DNA of 40,611 nucleotides from an uncultured bacterium (lineage in GTDB: Bacteria; Cyanobacteriota; Vampirovibrionia; Gastranaerophilales; Gastranaerophilaceae): NCBI GenBank assembly GCA_949294335.1, contig CASFGO010000031.1:1-40611 (forward strand), written 5' to 3'. The notes beneath the pieces are model-generated. The model ran no database searches. It saw only the letters and a list, made by a program, of their open reading frames with translations, and was not told the DNA's origin. The translations under genes were made by a program, and so were the position numbers. This document shows, piece after piece, positions 1 through 8,360 of this stretch. Each line of letters opens with the position of its first letter. The stretch's first letter is position 1.

Positions 1-1
1 T

Positions 2-811
2 AGAGAAGCTAGAATGGAAGCAGAAACTGTTCCTGGTTTATGGGTTAAATGTGTTCATTGTGAAGCTCAGCTTACTAAAAAAGAATTAGAAGAAAATATG
101 ATGGTATGTCCTTTATGTGAGTACCATTTTAGAATAAATGCTAAGACAAGAATCGCTCAATTATTTGATAAGGATTCTTTCCAAGAATTAAATAAAAATA
201 TTCTGCCAACAGATCCATTGGAGTTTTTTGATACTGTATCTTACAAAGATAGATTAGAGCAAGCTCATAATAAAACAAATCTAGATGAAGCTGTAATAAC
301 AGGTATTGGAACTATAGAAGGACATAAAGTTGCTGCAGCTATTATGGATTTCGATTTTATGGGTGGGTCAATGGGCAGTGTTGTTGGTGAAAAAGTTACC
401 CGTATTATTGAAGAAGGTATAAAACAAAAACTTCCTGTTATTGCTATTACCTCATCTGGTGGCGCTAGAATGCAGGAAAGTGCTTTATCTCTTATGCAGA
501 TGGCAAAAACATCTTGTGCTTTAGCAAGGTTAGATGAAGCTGGGTTATTATATATAAATGTTTTAACTGAACCTACATTTGGTGGTATTACAGCAAGCTT
601 TGGAACTTTAGGTGATATTATTATTGCTGAACAAGGTGCAAGAATTGGTTTTGCTGGTAGACGTGTTATTGAACAAACTATTCGTCAAAAATTACCATCT
701 GATTTCCAAACTGCAGAATATTTGCTTAAGTTTGGACAGGTTGATATGGTATTTAAACGTTCTGAATTAAGAGATAATTTAGCAAAAATATTAGAAATGC
801 ACGGAGTGTAA
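2..811 (+). CDS. accD: Acetyl-CoA carboxylase carboxyltransferase subunit beta (5' partial)
   Basis: AccD pairs with AccA to transfer the carboxyl group from carboxybiotin to acetyl-CoA, giving malonyl-CoA for fatty acid synthesis in the cytoplasm. A four-cysteine zinc finger (CVHC, then CPLC) lies at the N-terminus. It is followed by the carboxyltransferase core with FMGGSMGSVVG, SSGGARMQE and GFAGRRVIEQT, all typical of the family. The reading frame is open to the left edge of the window. The first ATG (position 14) leaves only about ten residues before the zinc finger, where E. coli AccD has about 24, so the true start is probably outside the window. accA follows after 5 bases, which fits co-transcription. 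The identification is secure; only the start is uncertain. Confidence 0.95.
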   Translation, partial: REARMEAETVPGLWVKCVHCEAQLTKKELEENMMVCPLCEYHFRINAKTRIAQLFDKDSFQELNKNILPTDPLEFFDTVSYKDRLEQAHNKTNLDEAVITGIGTIEGHKVAAAIMDFDFMGGSMGSVVGEKVTRIIEEGIKQKLPVIAITSSGGARMQESALSLMQMAKTSCALARLDEAGLLYINVLTEPTFGGITASFGTLGDIIIAEQGARIGFAGRRVIEQTIRQKLPSDFQTAEYLLKFGQVDMVFKRSELRDNLAKILEMHGV

Positions 812-816
812 GTTAT

Positions 817-1770
817 ATGTCAGTACTGGAATTTGAAAATCCTTTAGTAGAAATTGAAAATAAAATACAAGAATTAAAAAAAATAAGTGCGGAGTCAGGC
901 ATGGACTTAGATAAAGAAATTGAGACATTTGAACAACAAGCAAATGATTACAAAAAAGAATTGTATTCAAATTTAAAGCCATCTCAAAAGTTACAAATCG
1001 CAAGACATCAAGAAAGACCAAATTTCTTAGATTATACTAAATTGATTTGTGATGATTTTGTTGAAATGCACGGTGATAGAACTGGTATGGATGATAGAGC
1101 TATCATTGGTGGATTGGCAAATATTGGTGGTCAAAAAGTTATGCTTATCGGTACTCAAAAAGGTAAGAGTACAAAAGAAAATCTAGAGTATAATTTTGGA
1201 ATGCCTCAACCTCAAGGTTATAGAAAAGCTTTAAGATTGTTTTATCATGCAAATAAGTTTAATATGCCTATCGTTACTTTGATTGATACTCCGGGGGCAT
1301 ATCCTGGTATTAGTGCAGAAGAAACAGGTCAAGGTATTGCAATTGCTGTAAACTTAAGAGAAATGGCAAAATTAAATGTTCCAATTATTGCAATAATCAC
1401 AGGTGAAGGTTGTAGTGGAGGAGCATTAGGTTTAGGTGTTGCAAATAAGGTTTTAATGCTTGAGCATTCTTATTATACAGTTATTTCTCCTGAAGGTTGT
1501 GCTTCTATTTTATGGAGAGATGCATCTAAATTTGCTGATGCAGCTGAAGCATTAAAAATTACTGCAGATGATTTAATTAAATTAAATATTGTTGACGGAA
1601 TGATTAAGGAACCTGTAGGTGGTGCTCATACTAACTATGAAGAAATGGGTGAGAATATGAAGAAAGCTATTCTTGATACTCTTTCTGAATTAGCAGGCAT
1701 GTCTAAAGAAGAACTAAGAAATCAAAGATATGATAACTTTAGACGTATGGGCGCATTTATAGAAGGTTAA
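817..1770 (+). CDS. accA: Acetyl-CoA carboxylase carboxyltransferase subunit alpha
   Basis: AccA is the alpha half of the carboxyltransferase that makes malonyl-CoA together with AccD. Its 317 residues match the usual length (E. coli about 319). The N-terminal 90 residues are helical and charged, followed by the crotonase-like core with MHGDRTG, the IDTPGAYPG loop, GEGCSGGALGLG and the SPEGCASILW segment, all hallmark AccA motifs. It starts 5 bases after accD and ends 3 bases before prmA, so the three genes look like one transcription unit. Adjacent accD and accA are common in bacteria, and the pair supplies both chains of one heterotetramer in a balanced ratio. Nothing is odd in the sequence. 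Confidence 0.97.
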   Translation: MSVLEFENPLVEIENKIQELKKISAESGMDLDKEIETFEQQANDYKKELYSNLKPSQKLQIARHQERPNFLDYTKLICDDFVEMHGDRTGMDDRAIIGGLANIGGQKVMLIGTQKGKSTKENLEYNFGMPQPQGYRKALRLFYHANKFNMPIVTLIDTPGAYPGISAEETGQGIAIAVNLREMAKLNVPIIAIITGEGCSGGALGLGVANKVLMLEHSYYTVISPEGCASILWRDASKFADAAEALKITADDLIKLNIVDGMIKEPVGGAHTNYEEMGENMKKAILDTLSELAGMSKEELRNQRYDNFRRMGAFIEG

Positions 1771-1773
1771 TTA

Positions 1774-2676
1774 ATGGATAATTATTTTGAATTAAAAATA
1801 ACAATCAATCCTCAAATGGAAGATACTTTATCTTGTATTTGTTTTGAACGTTTGAACTGCGAAGGAGTTGTTTTAGCTGAGGAAAAGTACAAAGATTTAG
1901 AAATGGTATCAACGACAGAGGGTACTTTGCGTGTGTTTTTAACAGAAGATAGTGTAAAAGATATTAGTGAAATCAAGTCTATCCTTAAAGAGGAAAGGGA
2001 GTTTTTGGTTGCACAAGGTCTGTCCGAAGAAGAGCTTGGTAGTTGGGAAATTTCATTTGAAGAAAAGGCAAATGAAGATTGGTCTAAGAAATGGAAAGAA
2101 AATTGGGATGTAACTCATATAACTGATAATGTAGTAATAGTTCCTTCTTGGCTTGAATATACTCCTAAAGAAAAAGAGATAATAATATCATTGGATCCTG
2201 GTCATGCTTTTGGTACAGGAACTCATCAGACAACTCAACTTTGTGTAAGAGCAATGGAAGAGTATCCAGATTTTAAAACTGTTGCAGATATAGGAATGGG
2301 TACAGGAATTTTAGCTATTATTGCAAAGAAAATGGGTGCAGATTATGTCTATGGATGTGATAATGATCCTGATGTAATTGATGTAGCAATAGAAAATGCT
2401 CAAAAAAATAATGTAGAATGTAAATTTGAATTTAATACAGCTGATAAGATAACAGAAAAATTTGATTTTGTTTGTGCAAATATTTTGCATAATGTTTTAT
2501 CCGAAATTATGTCTGATTTGAAAAATTTATTAAATCTAAATGGGAAAATAGCTTTATCAGGGATTTTAGATGAAAAGAAGGATATTATTTTAAAAGCTAT
2601 CGAAGAAAATAACTTAAAAATTTTAAAAACTAATTATCAAGATCAATGGATTTCATATATTGTAACGAATAATTAA
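1774..2676 (+). CDS. prmA: Ribosomal protein L11 methyltransferase
   Basis: PrmA transfers methyl groups from S-adenosylmethionine to ribosomal protein L11. The 300-residue protein has an N-terminal substrate-recognition domain (about residues 1-100) and a C-terminal Rossmann-type methyltransferase domain. The HAFGTGTHQTT segment is the diagnostic PrmA motif, DIGMGTGILAI is the SAM-binding motif I, and CANIL corresponds to the NxxY-like catalytic loop. It begins 3 bases after accA. No hairpin terminator is visible after it, and the next gene begins 83 bases downstream with its own ribosome binding site. Other Rossmann methyltransferases lack the TGTHQTT segment, so the assignment is firm. Confidence 0.94.
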   Translation: MDNYFELKITINPQMEDTLSCICFERLNCEGVVLAEEKYKDLEMVSTTEGTLRVFLTEDSVKDISEIKSILKEEREFLVAQGLSEEELGSWEISFEEKANEDWSKKWKENWDVTHITDNVVIVPSWLEYTPKEKEIIISLDPGHAFGTGTHQTTQLCVRAMEEYPDFKTVADIGMGTGILAIIAKKMGADYVYGCDNDPDVIDVAIENAQKNNVECKFEFNTADKITEKFDFVCANILHNVLSEIMSDLKNLLNLNGKIALSGILDEKKDIILKAIEENNLKILKTNYQDQWISYIVTNN

Positions 2677-2744
2677 TATTTGTTACTTTTTTAGTCAATT
2701 CTCAGTAAAAATTTTTCTTTTAATAAATGTGTAGTTTATTAATA

Positions 2745-2752
2745 AAGAAAGG
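2745..2752 (+). promoter_or_regulatory. Ribosome binding site deciding the start at 2760
   Basis: AAAGAAAGG lies 7 bases before the ATG at 2760. The earlier in-frame ATG at 2727 has no purine-rich sequence at the right distance, so 2760 is the better start. Confidence 0.6.
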
Positions 2753-2759
2753 TTATGTT

Positions 2760-3239
2760 ATGGCAGGAGTTGAAGTAATTGGAAATTATAATGTTACCCC
2801 ATTAGGAAATGGTCAATATTCAATTGCATTAAATAATGGTAATATGGGAGCTCGTATTGGTGATGAATCGGCTGTTGAACAATTAAGAGAAAAATATAAT
2901 AAACCAGCAGATACATTTGAGAAAAAATCATCTCATAAGGGTGCTGTTGTTGGTGGAACTGTTGGTGCTTTAACAGGAGCTGCCGTTACTACTCCTATGT
3001 TTCTCTCTCTTAATGCAATAAAACAAATTGTCAAAGATGGTTCATTTTTAGAGAAAAGAACTATTGTAAAAGAACTAAGAAAAATGTTTCCAAAAGGGAA
3101 TTTAATGAAAGCTTTTACTAAGAAAGTTGGTTGGAAAGCTGCTAAGTATGTAGCAGTTGCAGCAGCTGTGGGTACTGCAATTGGACTTGGTATTGATATG
3201 TTAAAGAATAAAAAATCCGAAGAACCAAAACAAGCATAA
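2760..3239 (+). CDS. Hypothetical small glycine-rich membrane protein
   Basis: I do not recognise this 159-residue protein. The N-terminus (MAGVEVIGNYNVTPLGNGQYS) is polar. It is followed by two hydrophobic, glycine- and alanine-rich segments: one from about residue 58 (GAVVGGTVGALTGAAV) and one near the C-terminus (AAKYVAVAAAVGTAIGLGI). A basic helix with several Lys/Arg sits between them. The pattern resembles small glycine-zipper membrane proteins, so membrane association is inferred, without a known function. The start at 2760 is chosen because AAAGAAAGG precedes it; an in-frame ATG lies 11 codons upstream. A strong terminator directly follows, so it ends the transcript. The gene may be co-transcribed with acc-prmA or have its own promoter; I cannot tell. 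Confidence 0.75.
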   Translation: MAGVEVIGNYNVTPLGNGQYSIALNNGNMGARIGDESAVEQLREKYNKPADTFEKKSSHKGAVVGGTVGALTGAAVTTPMFLSLNAIKQIVKDGSFLEKRTIVKELRKMFPKGNLMKAFTKKVGWKAAKYVAVAAAVGTAIGLGIDMLKNKKSEEPKQA

Positions 3240-3245
3240 TAGATT

Positions 3246-3276
3246 AAAGGTGAGAATAATATCTCACCTTTTTTTA
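3246..3276 (+). terminator. Rho-independent terminator
   Basis: Arms AAAGGTGAGA and TCTCACCTTT form a 10-bp perfect stem with a six-base loop, followed by a run of T. It closes the transcription unit of the small membrane protein. Confidence 0.9.
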
Positions 3277-3292
3277 TATTATTATATTTAGT

Positions 3293-3763
3293 ATGGATTA
3301 TAAAACAAATGTAATGAGAGTTTTAGATAAACAAAAGGTTAAATATAACCATTATTCTTATGCTGATACAGATGCAATATCAGGTGTAGAAGTTGCCTCT
3401 GTTTTAGAGCAGGATCCTAAAAGAGTTTTTAAAACATTAGTAACCGTAGGGAAATCTAAACAAATATATGTTTTTATGATTCCAGTTGCGGAAGAATTAG
3501 ATTTGAAGAAAGCAGCCAAAGCTGTTAATGAAAAGTCTATTGAAATGTTAAAATCTAAGGATTTGTTAAAAACTGTCGGGTATGTTCACGGAGGTTGTTC
3601 TCCTATTGGGATGAAAAAGAATTTCCCAACAACAATTCATAGTTCAGCTAAAGACTATGAAACAATAATATTTAGTGCTGGTAAAATTGGGTATCAGGTT
3701 GAGTTATCTCTTGATGACTTAAATAAGGTTATAAAGTTTAATATAGCAGAAGTTATTCTATAA
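3293..3763 (+). CDS. ybaK: Cys-tRNA(Pro)/Cys-tRNA(Cys) deacylase, YbaK/EbsC type
   Basis: YbaK-family proteins hydrolyse cysteine wrongly attached to tRNA-Pro, a proofreading step in translation. The 156-residue length is typical of a stand-alone YbaK domain. Supporting motifs are DPKRVFKTLV, with Lys47 at the position of the conserved catalytic lysine, then VHGGCSPIGMKKNFPTTI and IIFSAGKIGYQVELS near the C-terminus. The gene follows a terminator by about 17 bases, so its promoter must overlap that terminator or depend on read-through. A related possibility is the ProX/PrdX deacylase group, but the GGCSPIGMKK segment favours YbaK/EbsC. Confidence 0.9.
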   Translation: MDYKTNVMRVLDKQKVKYNHYSYADTDAISGVEVASVLEQDPKRVFKTLVTVGKSKQIYVFMIPVAEELDLKKAAKAVNEKSIEMLKSKDLLKTVGYVHGGCSPIGMKKNFPTTIHSSAKDYETIIFSAGKIGYQVELSLDDLNKVIKFNIAEVIL

Positions 3764-3813
3764 TAAATCTTAACAAAATAGCAAAAAATAAATTTCATAA
3801 TTCTTTTATAAGT

Positions 3814-6492
3814 ATGATTAAGATAAATAAAAGTAATAATGTGTTTTTCCAACCAACATTTCAAGGAAGAAAAGTTCAATCGGCAAATGATTTTAATGGT
3901 AGTGAGCTAAGTCAAAATCCTACTTATAGTAGTGCGATATCATCATATGGTAAAGCAATGGTAGCTAAAAGTCCTGATCCAAAGGATGAAGTAGATAGAA
4001 AACTTTTGGCAACATCTAATGATGAAACTATTTCATTAGAAGATGCAGTGCAAGAATTAAAAGATATTAATACGACCCCAAAAAGAAAAGCAGATTATAT
4101 TTTATGTTCTACATTTGAAAATGATAAGCCAGAGGTAGTTATTAATAAAAAGGCTTTATTAACGATAAAACAAGCTTTATTATATGGTGATAAAATACCC
4201 AAAATGGAAGATGCAATAAGAACTGCATTAGATGATGATACAAAAACATTTAATCCTGATAAATTTAATTCTTTGTATGATTATAAAGGTAGATTAAAAA
4301 TAGGTGCAAGATTAAAGCCAAGACCTCAAAATTCAGCAAGAGAATTGAGAGATGCTAAAGCACATCGAAGATTACAAATTGAACAAGCTTTAGACAATAA
4401 TCCTGATGAAGCAAAAAAAATAGAATTTAAAGAATCAGAGTTATTTGTTCCAATAGATCAGAAAAAAGCAGATTTATTATTGAATTTAAATCAATTACAA
4501 AAAAATACAAAAGAGTTACCAGAAGATTTGTATAAAAGTATGCAAAAATCAATCAATAATAATGAGTTTGATTTGAAAAAAGTTTTTGTAAATCATTATT
4601 CATTGTTAGATGAATGTAAAACTATTGATGATGTTCAAGGATTTTATCCGGAATTAGAATATCCAACGGAAAAACCTGAATTTGATCCAAGTAGTTCAAA
4701 AGATTATTTATATAATAGATTTGCTAATGAAGATTTAGACAAAGTTGTAATATCTACATTAAAACAAGCATATGTAAACTTAAAACCAAAATCTGATATA
4801 AAAGTTAATTTTGAACATTCTGCCCCTACAAAATTACAAAATTTAGAGCGTGCAGGTTTCCAATTTAGTACTCCATCAAATGATTTATTAAAATTACTAT
4901 CAAATGGTGAAGATTTACATAATAAATATTCTTCAATTCCTAATTATACTGAAGATGAAATAAAAAAGATTGCAAATAAACGTGCAGTTAGAACAAGTAA
5001 AGTATGGTCTGATTATGCTGAAATGACAAGTAGGGAATGGTTACCTATTCGTCTAATAAAACATAAACGTAATCATCCGGAAGATTCTCAATATTCTACT
5101 GATAAGATGGTCAATACATATTTAGTATACTTGTATAATAAGAATCCTGATAGAGAATATCCGGCTAATCCATTAGAAAAATATGATGATAAAAATTATT
5201 TATCTAAAGGAATTAAGAATGTAATTAATGGAACATATTGGGCAAGATATTCAAAAACTGATGAAGCTTATGAAAATAATCCAGACTTTCAAGAGTTTAA
5301 ATCAAAGTTTGATACTGAAGCTATGGCGAAATCATTTGAACATATGGAATCAAATTATACAAATAGTTTCTTTCATAAATATTGGACAAATGAAAAAGTT
5401 GAAGCTCTAAAAAAAGAAATGCAACCAGCATATGATTTGATTTATGAAAAGATTGCTTTAAAAGAACAAATACAGCCTAAAGTTGTGACCAATGATGATG
5501 TAAATGAATTAATAGAAGAATATTCAGGAATAGATGAAGCAGATAAAGTATCTGATGAAGATATTTCTAGATTTAAATATATGACATCAAATGTTCAAGA
5601 TATTGCATTAAAAAAACGTTGTCAATCTTGTGTTTCAGATATTGGTTTGATTGATAAAGCTTATTTTGATTCAACAAATAATATAATTCAAAAATCATTT
5701 GAAAAAGAACGATTAAATGAAGATAAGGCTATTGTTTTATTATCTTTACATGATAAATATTTGAACCATGTATTAAATAATGATGATGATTTATCTGAAG
5801 ATGATTTTGTTGCAAATAAATTAGAACAATATAAAACTAATAAGGATTATAATTATAAGCAAGCAAGATTAGACTTAGATGAAGAAGATAAGTATTATAA
5901 ATTATATGAAAGATTGGATAATGAAGGAGAACAAGAATTTAATAATATTGTTGCCAATCAATATATATTAAGGAAGAAACCAAATTATAGAGCAGCTAAT
6001 ACTGTAATTTCTTGTTATGAAAAAATTCCAAATACTTTTAAAGATAAGTTTGTAAGTGAGTTTCAAAAAAATCCAGAAGAAAAAGATGATATATTAGCAA
6101 ATCGAATGTTAGAACTTCATAACACAATAATGTCTTGGAATTTTGATAACGATGAAGAAATAATGATGGTGAAGGAAAAATTCCCTCAAAAGGTTGTAAT
6201 AACACATAAAGCTAAAAAAGAATTATGGAAAGCAACAGGTAAAAATATAGTATTATTTGATAAATATTATAATAAGTTTTATTCATCTGCACAGGGCCGA
6301 ACTGGTGATAAAGGTGGACAAGGAATAAAAAGGGTTAAATCTAAACCATTTTATGAAATCAAAATATTAGGTGATGGTGGTGGGTTACGCCTATATACAA
6401 CTAATATAGAACATAAGTTAGAACAAAAATATGTTACCAAAGATGGTATAGGTGTAAAATATATCTTTGATTCTTGTGATGGTCATTTATAA
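3814..6492 (+). CDS. Large hypothetical protein with N-terminal FxG motif and possible RelE/ParE-like C-terminus
   Basis: The 892-residue protein matches no family that I recognise over most of its length. It starts with a polar leader containing VFFQPTFQG (residues 10-18), a version of the F-x-G motif seen in several other genes here. There is no signal peptide or membrane span. The middle is highly charged, predicted helical, and rich in Asp, Lys and Asn. The last 100 residues (about 794-892) look like a separate domain: VVITHKAKKELWKAT, then YEIKILGDGGGLRLYT. This arrangement resembles RelE/ParE/HigB-type ribosome-dependent nucleases, with a helical start and a central beta hairpin carrying an arginine (Arg859). 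That reading is by eye and low in confidence. No antitoxin-like gene is adjacent; kdsB follows. Confidence 0.8.
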   Translation: MIKINKSNNVFFQPTFQGRKVQSANDFNGSELSQNPTYSSAISSYGKAMVAKSPDPKDEVDRKLLATSNDETISLEDAVQELKDINTTPKRKADYILCSTFENDKPEVVINKKALLTIKQALLYGDKIPKMEDAIRTALDDDTKTFNPDKFNSLYDYKGRLKIGARLKPRPQNSARELRDAKAHRRLQIEQALDNNPDEAKKIEFKESELFVPIDQKKADLLLNLNQLQKNTKELPEDLYKSMQKSINNNEFDLKKVFVNHYSLLDECKTIDDVQGFYPELEYPTEKPEFDPSSSKDYLYNRFANEDLDKVVISTLKQAYVNLKPKSDIKVNFEHSAPTKLQNLERAGFQFSTPSNDLLKLLSNGEDLHNKYSSIPNYTEDEIKKIANKRAVRTSKVWSDYAEMTSREWLPIRLIKHKRNHPEDSQYSTDKMVNTYLVYLYNKNPDREYPANPLEKYDDKNYLSKGIKNVINGTYWARYSKTDEAYENNPDFQEFKSKFDTEAMAKSFEHMESNYTNSFFHKYWTNEKVEALKKEMQPAYDLIYEKIALKEQIQPKVVTNDDVNELIEEYSGIDEADKVSDEDISRFKYMTSNVQDIALKKRCQSCVSDIGLIDKAYFDSTNNIIQKSFEKERLNEDKAIVLLSLHDKYLNHVLNNDDDLSEDDFVANKLEQYKTNKDYNYKQARLDLDEEDKYYKLYERLDNEGEQEFNNIVANQYILRKKPNYRAANTVISCYEKIPNTFKDKFVSEFQKNPEEKDDILANRMLELHNTIMSWNFDNDEEIMMVKEKFPQKVVITHKAKKELWKATGKNIVLFDKYYNKFYSSAQGRTGDKGGQGIKRVKSKPFYEIKILGDGGGLRLYTTNIEHKLEQKYVTKDGIGVKYIFDSCDGHL

Positions 6493-6521
6493 TTTTAGTG
6501 GTATTATAACATTGTAATAAT

Positions 6522-6527
6522 GGAGAG
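6522..6527 (+). promoter_or_regulatory. Ribosome binding site deciding the kdsB start
   Basis: GGAGAG lies 7 bases before the ATG at 6535. The in-frame ATG at 6520 overlaps this site and has no ribosome binding site of its own. Confidence 0.65.
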
Positions 6528-6534
6528 TTTTACT

Positions 6535-7275
6535 ATGGAAAATCAAACTGCAATAATAATACCTGCAAGATATGAGTCAACAAGATTAAAAGGAAAACCA
6601 TTGATTGAAGTTGGTGGAAAACCAATTATACAATGGGTTTTTGAGAAAGCTGTAAAATCTACTTTAGCAGATAGAGTAATAATAGCAACAGATAATGAAA
6701 AGATTTATGAAACCTCATTAATGTTTGGTGCTGAAGCTGAAATGACATTAGATACTCATAATAGTGGAAGTGATAGAATTGCTGAAGTAGCAGAACGTCA
6801 TCCTGAAATTGGATATATTATTAATCTTCAAGGTGATGAACCAATGATAAATCCGGAAACCATAGATAATGTAATACGTTTATTAAAAGAAGATGAAAAT
6901 GCGGATATATCAACATTAGTAAGAGAGATTAAAGAAGAAAAAGAAATCAATGATTCTAATTTAGTAAAATGTGTGTTTGATAACAATGGTTATGCAATGT
7001 ATTTTTCTCGTTCAAAAATTCCTTTTGAGAGAAATGTTGGATATTCTAAGTTTTATGGTCATATAGGTTTATATGGATATAAACGTGATGCTTTATTTAG
7101 AATGACAGGAGCAAATCAATCAAGTTTAGAATTAACAGAAAGCTTAGAACAACTAAGAGCATTGCAAATGGGAATGAAAATAAAAGTTTCAGTAGTAGAA
7201 GATAGTTCCATAGGTATTGATACAATAGAAGATTTAAATAATTTCAAGAGTAAAATGCTAGCAAATCAGTTATAA
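6535..7275 (+). CDS. kdsB: 3-deoxy-manno-octulosonate cytidylyltransferase (CMP-Kdo synthetase)
   Basis: KdsB activates Kdo with CTP to form CMP-Kdo, the donor for the inner core of lipopolysaccharide. The protein is 246 residues from the preferred start at 6535, close to the usual 245-255. The N-terminal nucleotide-binding motif IIPARYESTRLKGKPL is diagnostic. HNSGSDRIAEV and INLQGDEPMI are further conserved segments, and YFSRSKIPFER and YGHIGLYGYK complete the substrate site. Its presence implies an outer membrane with Kdo-containing lipid A, supporting a Gram-negative envelope. No other Kdo gene lies in the window. The spacing of 42 bases from the preceding large gene leaves open whether they share a transcript. 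Confidence 0.95.
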   Translation: MENQTAIIIPARYESTRLKGKPLIEVGGKPIIQWVFEKAVKSTLADRVIIATDNEKIYETSLMFGAEAEMTLDTHNSGSDRIAEVAERHPEIGYIINLQGDEPMINPETIDNVIRLLKEDENADISTLVREIKEEKEINDSNLVKCVFDNNGYAMYFSRSKIPFERNVGYSKFYGHIGLYGYKRDALFRMTGANQSSLELTESLEQLRALQMGMKIKVSVVEDSSIGIDTIEDLNNFKSKMLANQL

Positions 7276-7292
7276 AAATTGAGAAAAAGTGC

Positions 7293-7321
7293 TTGCAATT
7301 TTTGTTAAATTCTATTAATAT
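7293..7321 (+). promoter_or_regulatory. Candidate sigma-70 promoter for rpaB
   Basis: TTGCAA (7293-7298) and TAATAT (7316-7321) are separated by 17 bases. The -35 is good and the -10 moderate (4 of 6), about 75 bases before the rpaB start. Confidence 0.4.
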
Positions 7322-7394
7322 AAGTTTATATTTATTCAAAAAACTACACGAAAATAAATATTTTGTAACATAATAATCATAAGGGTGGTTAATA

Positions 7395-8159
7395 ATGACT
7401 GATAAGGAAGAATTACAAGATTCTCAACATGAATCTGGATCTACACAAAAAATTTTAGTAGCAGATGACGAAGCAAGTATTCGTAGAATTTTGGAAACTC
7501 GTTTAAAAATGGTAGGCTATGATGTAGTAGTAGCTGAAGATGGCGAAGAAGCAGTAGAAGTATTCAATAAAACAAATCCAGATTTGGTTGTATTGGATGT
7601 AATGATGCCTAAAATGGATGGTTACGGTGTAACAAGAGAAATCAGAAGAACATCAGATGTTCCAATCATTATATTAACAGCATTGGGAGATGTTTCTGAA
7701 AGAATTACAGGCTTAGAATTAGGTGCAGATGATTATGTAATTAAGCCATTCAGCCCAAAAGAATTAGAAGCAAGAGTTAAAGCTGTATTGAGAAGAACAA
7801 ATAATAAAGAAGTAGTGGTTCCAACAGGAGGAAAAGCAGTTGCTAAGAATGTAATTACAACTGGTAGTATTAAAATTGATACAGCAAGACGTCAAGTATA
7901 TAGAAAAAATGAAAGAATTCGTTTAACAGGAATGGAATTTAGCTTATTAGAATTGTTAGTAAATAATTCGGGTCAAGCATATTCAAGAAACGAAATCTTA
8001 CAACATGTATGGTCATACCCTGCAGATCATAGAATTGATACAAGGGTTGTTGATGTTCACATTTCAAGATTGCGTTCAAAATTAGAAACTGATCCAACAA
8101 ATCCTGAGTTAATCTTAACAGCTCGTGGAATTGGATATATGTTCCAAAGAATAAATTAG
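7395..8159 (+). CDS. rpaB: OmpR/PhoB-family response regulator, RpaB-like
   Basis: This two-component response regulator has an N-terminal receiver domain (about residues 18-135) and a C-terminal winged-helix DNA-binding domain (about 155-253). The receiver shows the acidic pair Asp24/Asp25, the phosphoacceptor Asp68 in LVVLDVMMPKMDGYG, Thr95 and Lys117 in VIKPFSPKE. The segments EASIRRILETRL, RIRLTGMEFSLLELLV and ISRLRSKLETDPTNPELIL closely match what I know of cyanobacterial RpaB. RpaB is essential there and controls high-light and photosystem genes. No histidine kinase is adjacent, which fits the orphan arrangement of rpaB in cyanobacteria. AAGGGTGG precedes the start and a strong terminator follows, so it appears monocistronic. 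In an organism without photosynthesis genes its targets must differ. Confidence 0.92.
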   Translation: MTDKEELQDSQHESGSTQKILVADDEASIRRILETRLKMVGYDVVVAEDGEEAVEVFNKTNPDLVVLDVMMPKMDGYGVTREIRRTSDVPIIILTALGDVSERITGLELGADDYVIKPFSPKELEARVKAVLRRTNNKEVVVPTGGKAVAKNVITTGSIKIDTARRQVYRKNERIRLTGMEFSLLELLVNNSGQAYSRNEILQHVWSYPADHRIDTRVVDVHISRLRSKLETDPTNPELILTARGIGYMFQRIN

Positions 8160-8176
8160 TACAATAAAAAGTTTAA

Positions 8177-8208
8177 AAAAAGAGGTTAAAGAAATTTAAC
8201 CTCTTTTT
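8177..8208 (+). terminator. Rho-independent terminator after rpaB
   Basis: AAAAGAGGTTAAA and TTTAACCTCTTTT form a perfect stem around a GAAA tetraloop, ending in T residues. Confidence 0.92.
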
Positions 8209-8220
8209 AATTATAAGTAC

Positions 8221-8248
8221 TTGTAGAAAAAAATTGATTTGTTATAAT
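8221..8248 (+). promoter_or_regulatory. Promoter for the tRNA-His locus
   Basis: A perfect TATAAT (8243-8248) lies 16 bases after TTGTAG (8221-8226; 4 of 6 to consensus). The predicted start of transcription, near 8255, is just ahead of the broken tRNA copy, so the transcript would contain both copies. Confidence 0.6.
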
Positions 8249-8264
8249 AAGACTTGTAAAACAT

Positions 8265-8319
8265 GGCGGGTGTCGTCAAGTGGTTAAGACCTCGCAAAAT
8301 GTAGATTCTGGTTCCGATA
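8265..8319 (+). pseudogene. Truncated, interrupted copy of tRNA-His
   Basis: Positions 8265-8294 repeat exactly the first 30 bases of the intact tRNA-His at 8361-8390; with two flanking bases the identity runs to 32. A 9-base insertion (CAAAATGTA, 8295-8303) follows. After it, 8304-8319 matches 15 of 16 bases of the tRNA anticodon region, with CTG in place of the GTG anticodon. The anticodon stem cannot form because of the insertion, and the T arm and 3' acceptor strand are missing. It cannot be a working tRNA. It lies directly behind the best promoter, 96 bases ahead of the intact gene. Confidence 0.85.
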
Positions 8320-8335
8320 GGAACCACAAAGAATC
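8304..8335 (+). repeat. Long hairpin between the two tRNA-His copies
   Basis: GATTC-TGGTTCC and GGAACCA-(CAAA)-GAATC can pair around a GATA loop, with one 4-base bulge. No T run follows, so it is not a standard terminator. It may be a processing or attenuation element, which is an inference. Confidence 0.7.
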
Positions 8336-8360
8336 GAAATGACAGTAAGATATAAATTAT

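Noticed and set aside
7340..7394. Possible HLR1 site (RpaB box) before rpaB
   Set aside because: One GTTACAAA half-site is seen on the minus strand, but the second half has several mismatches.
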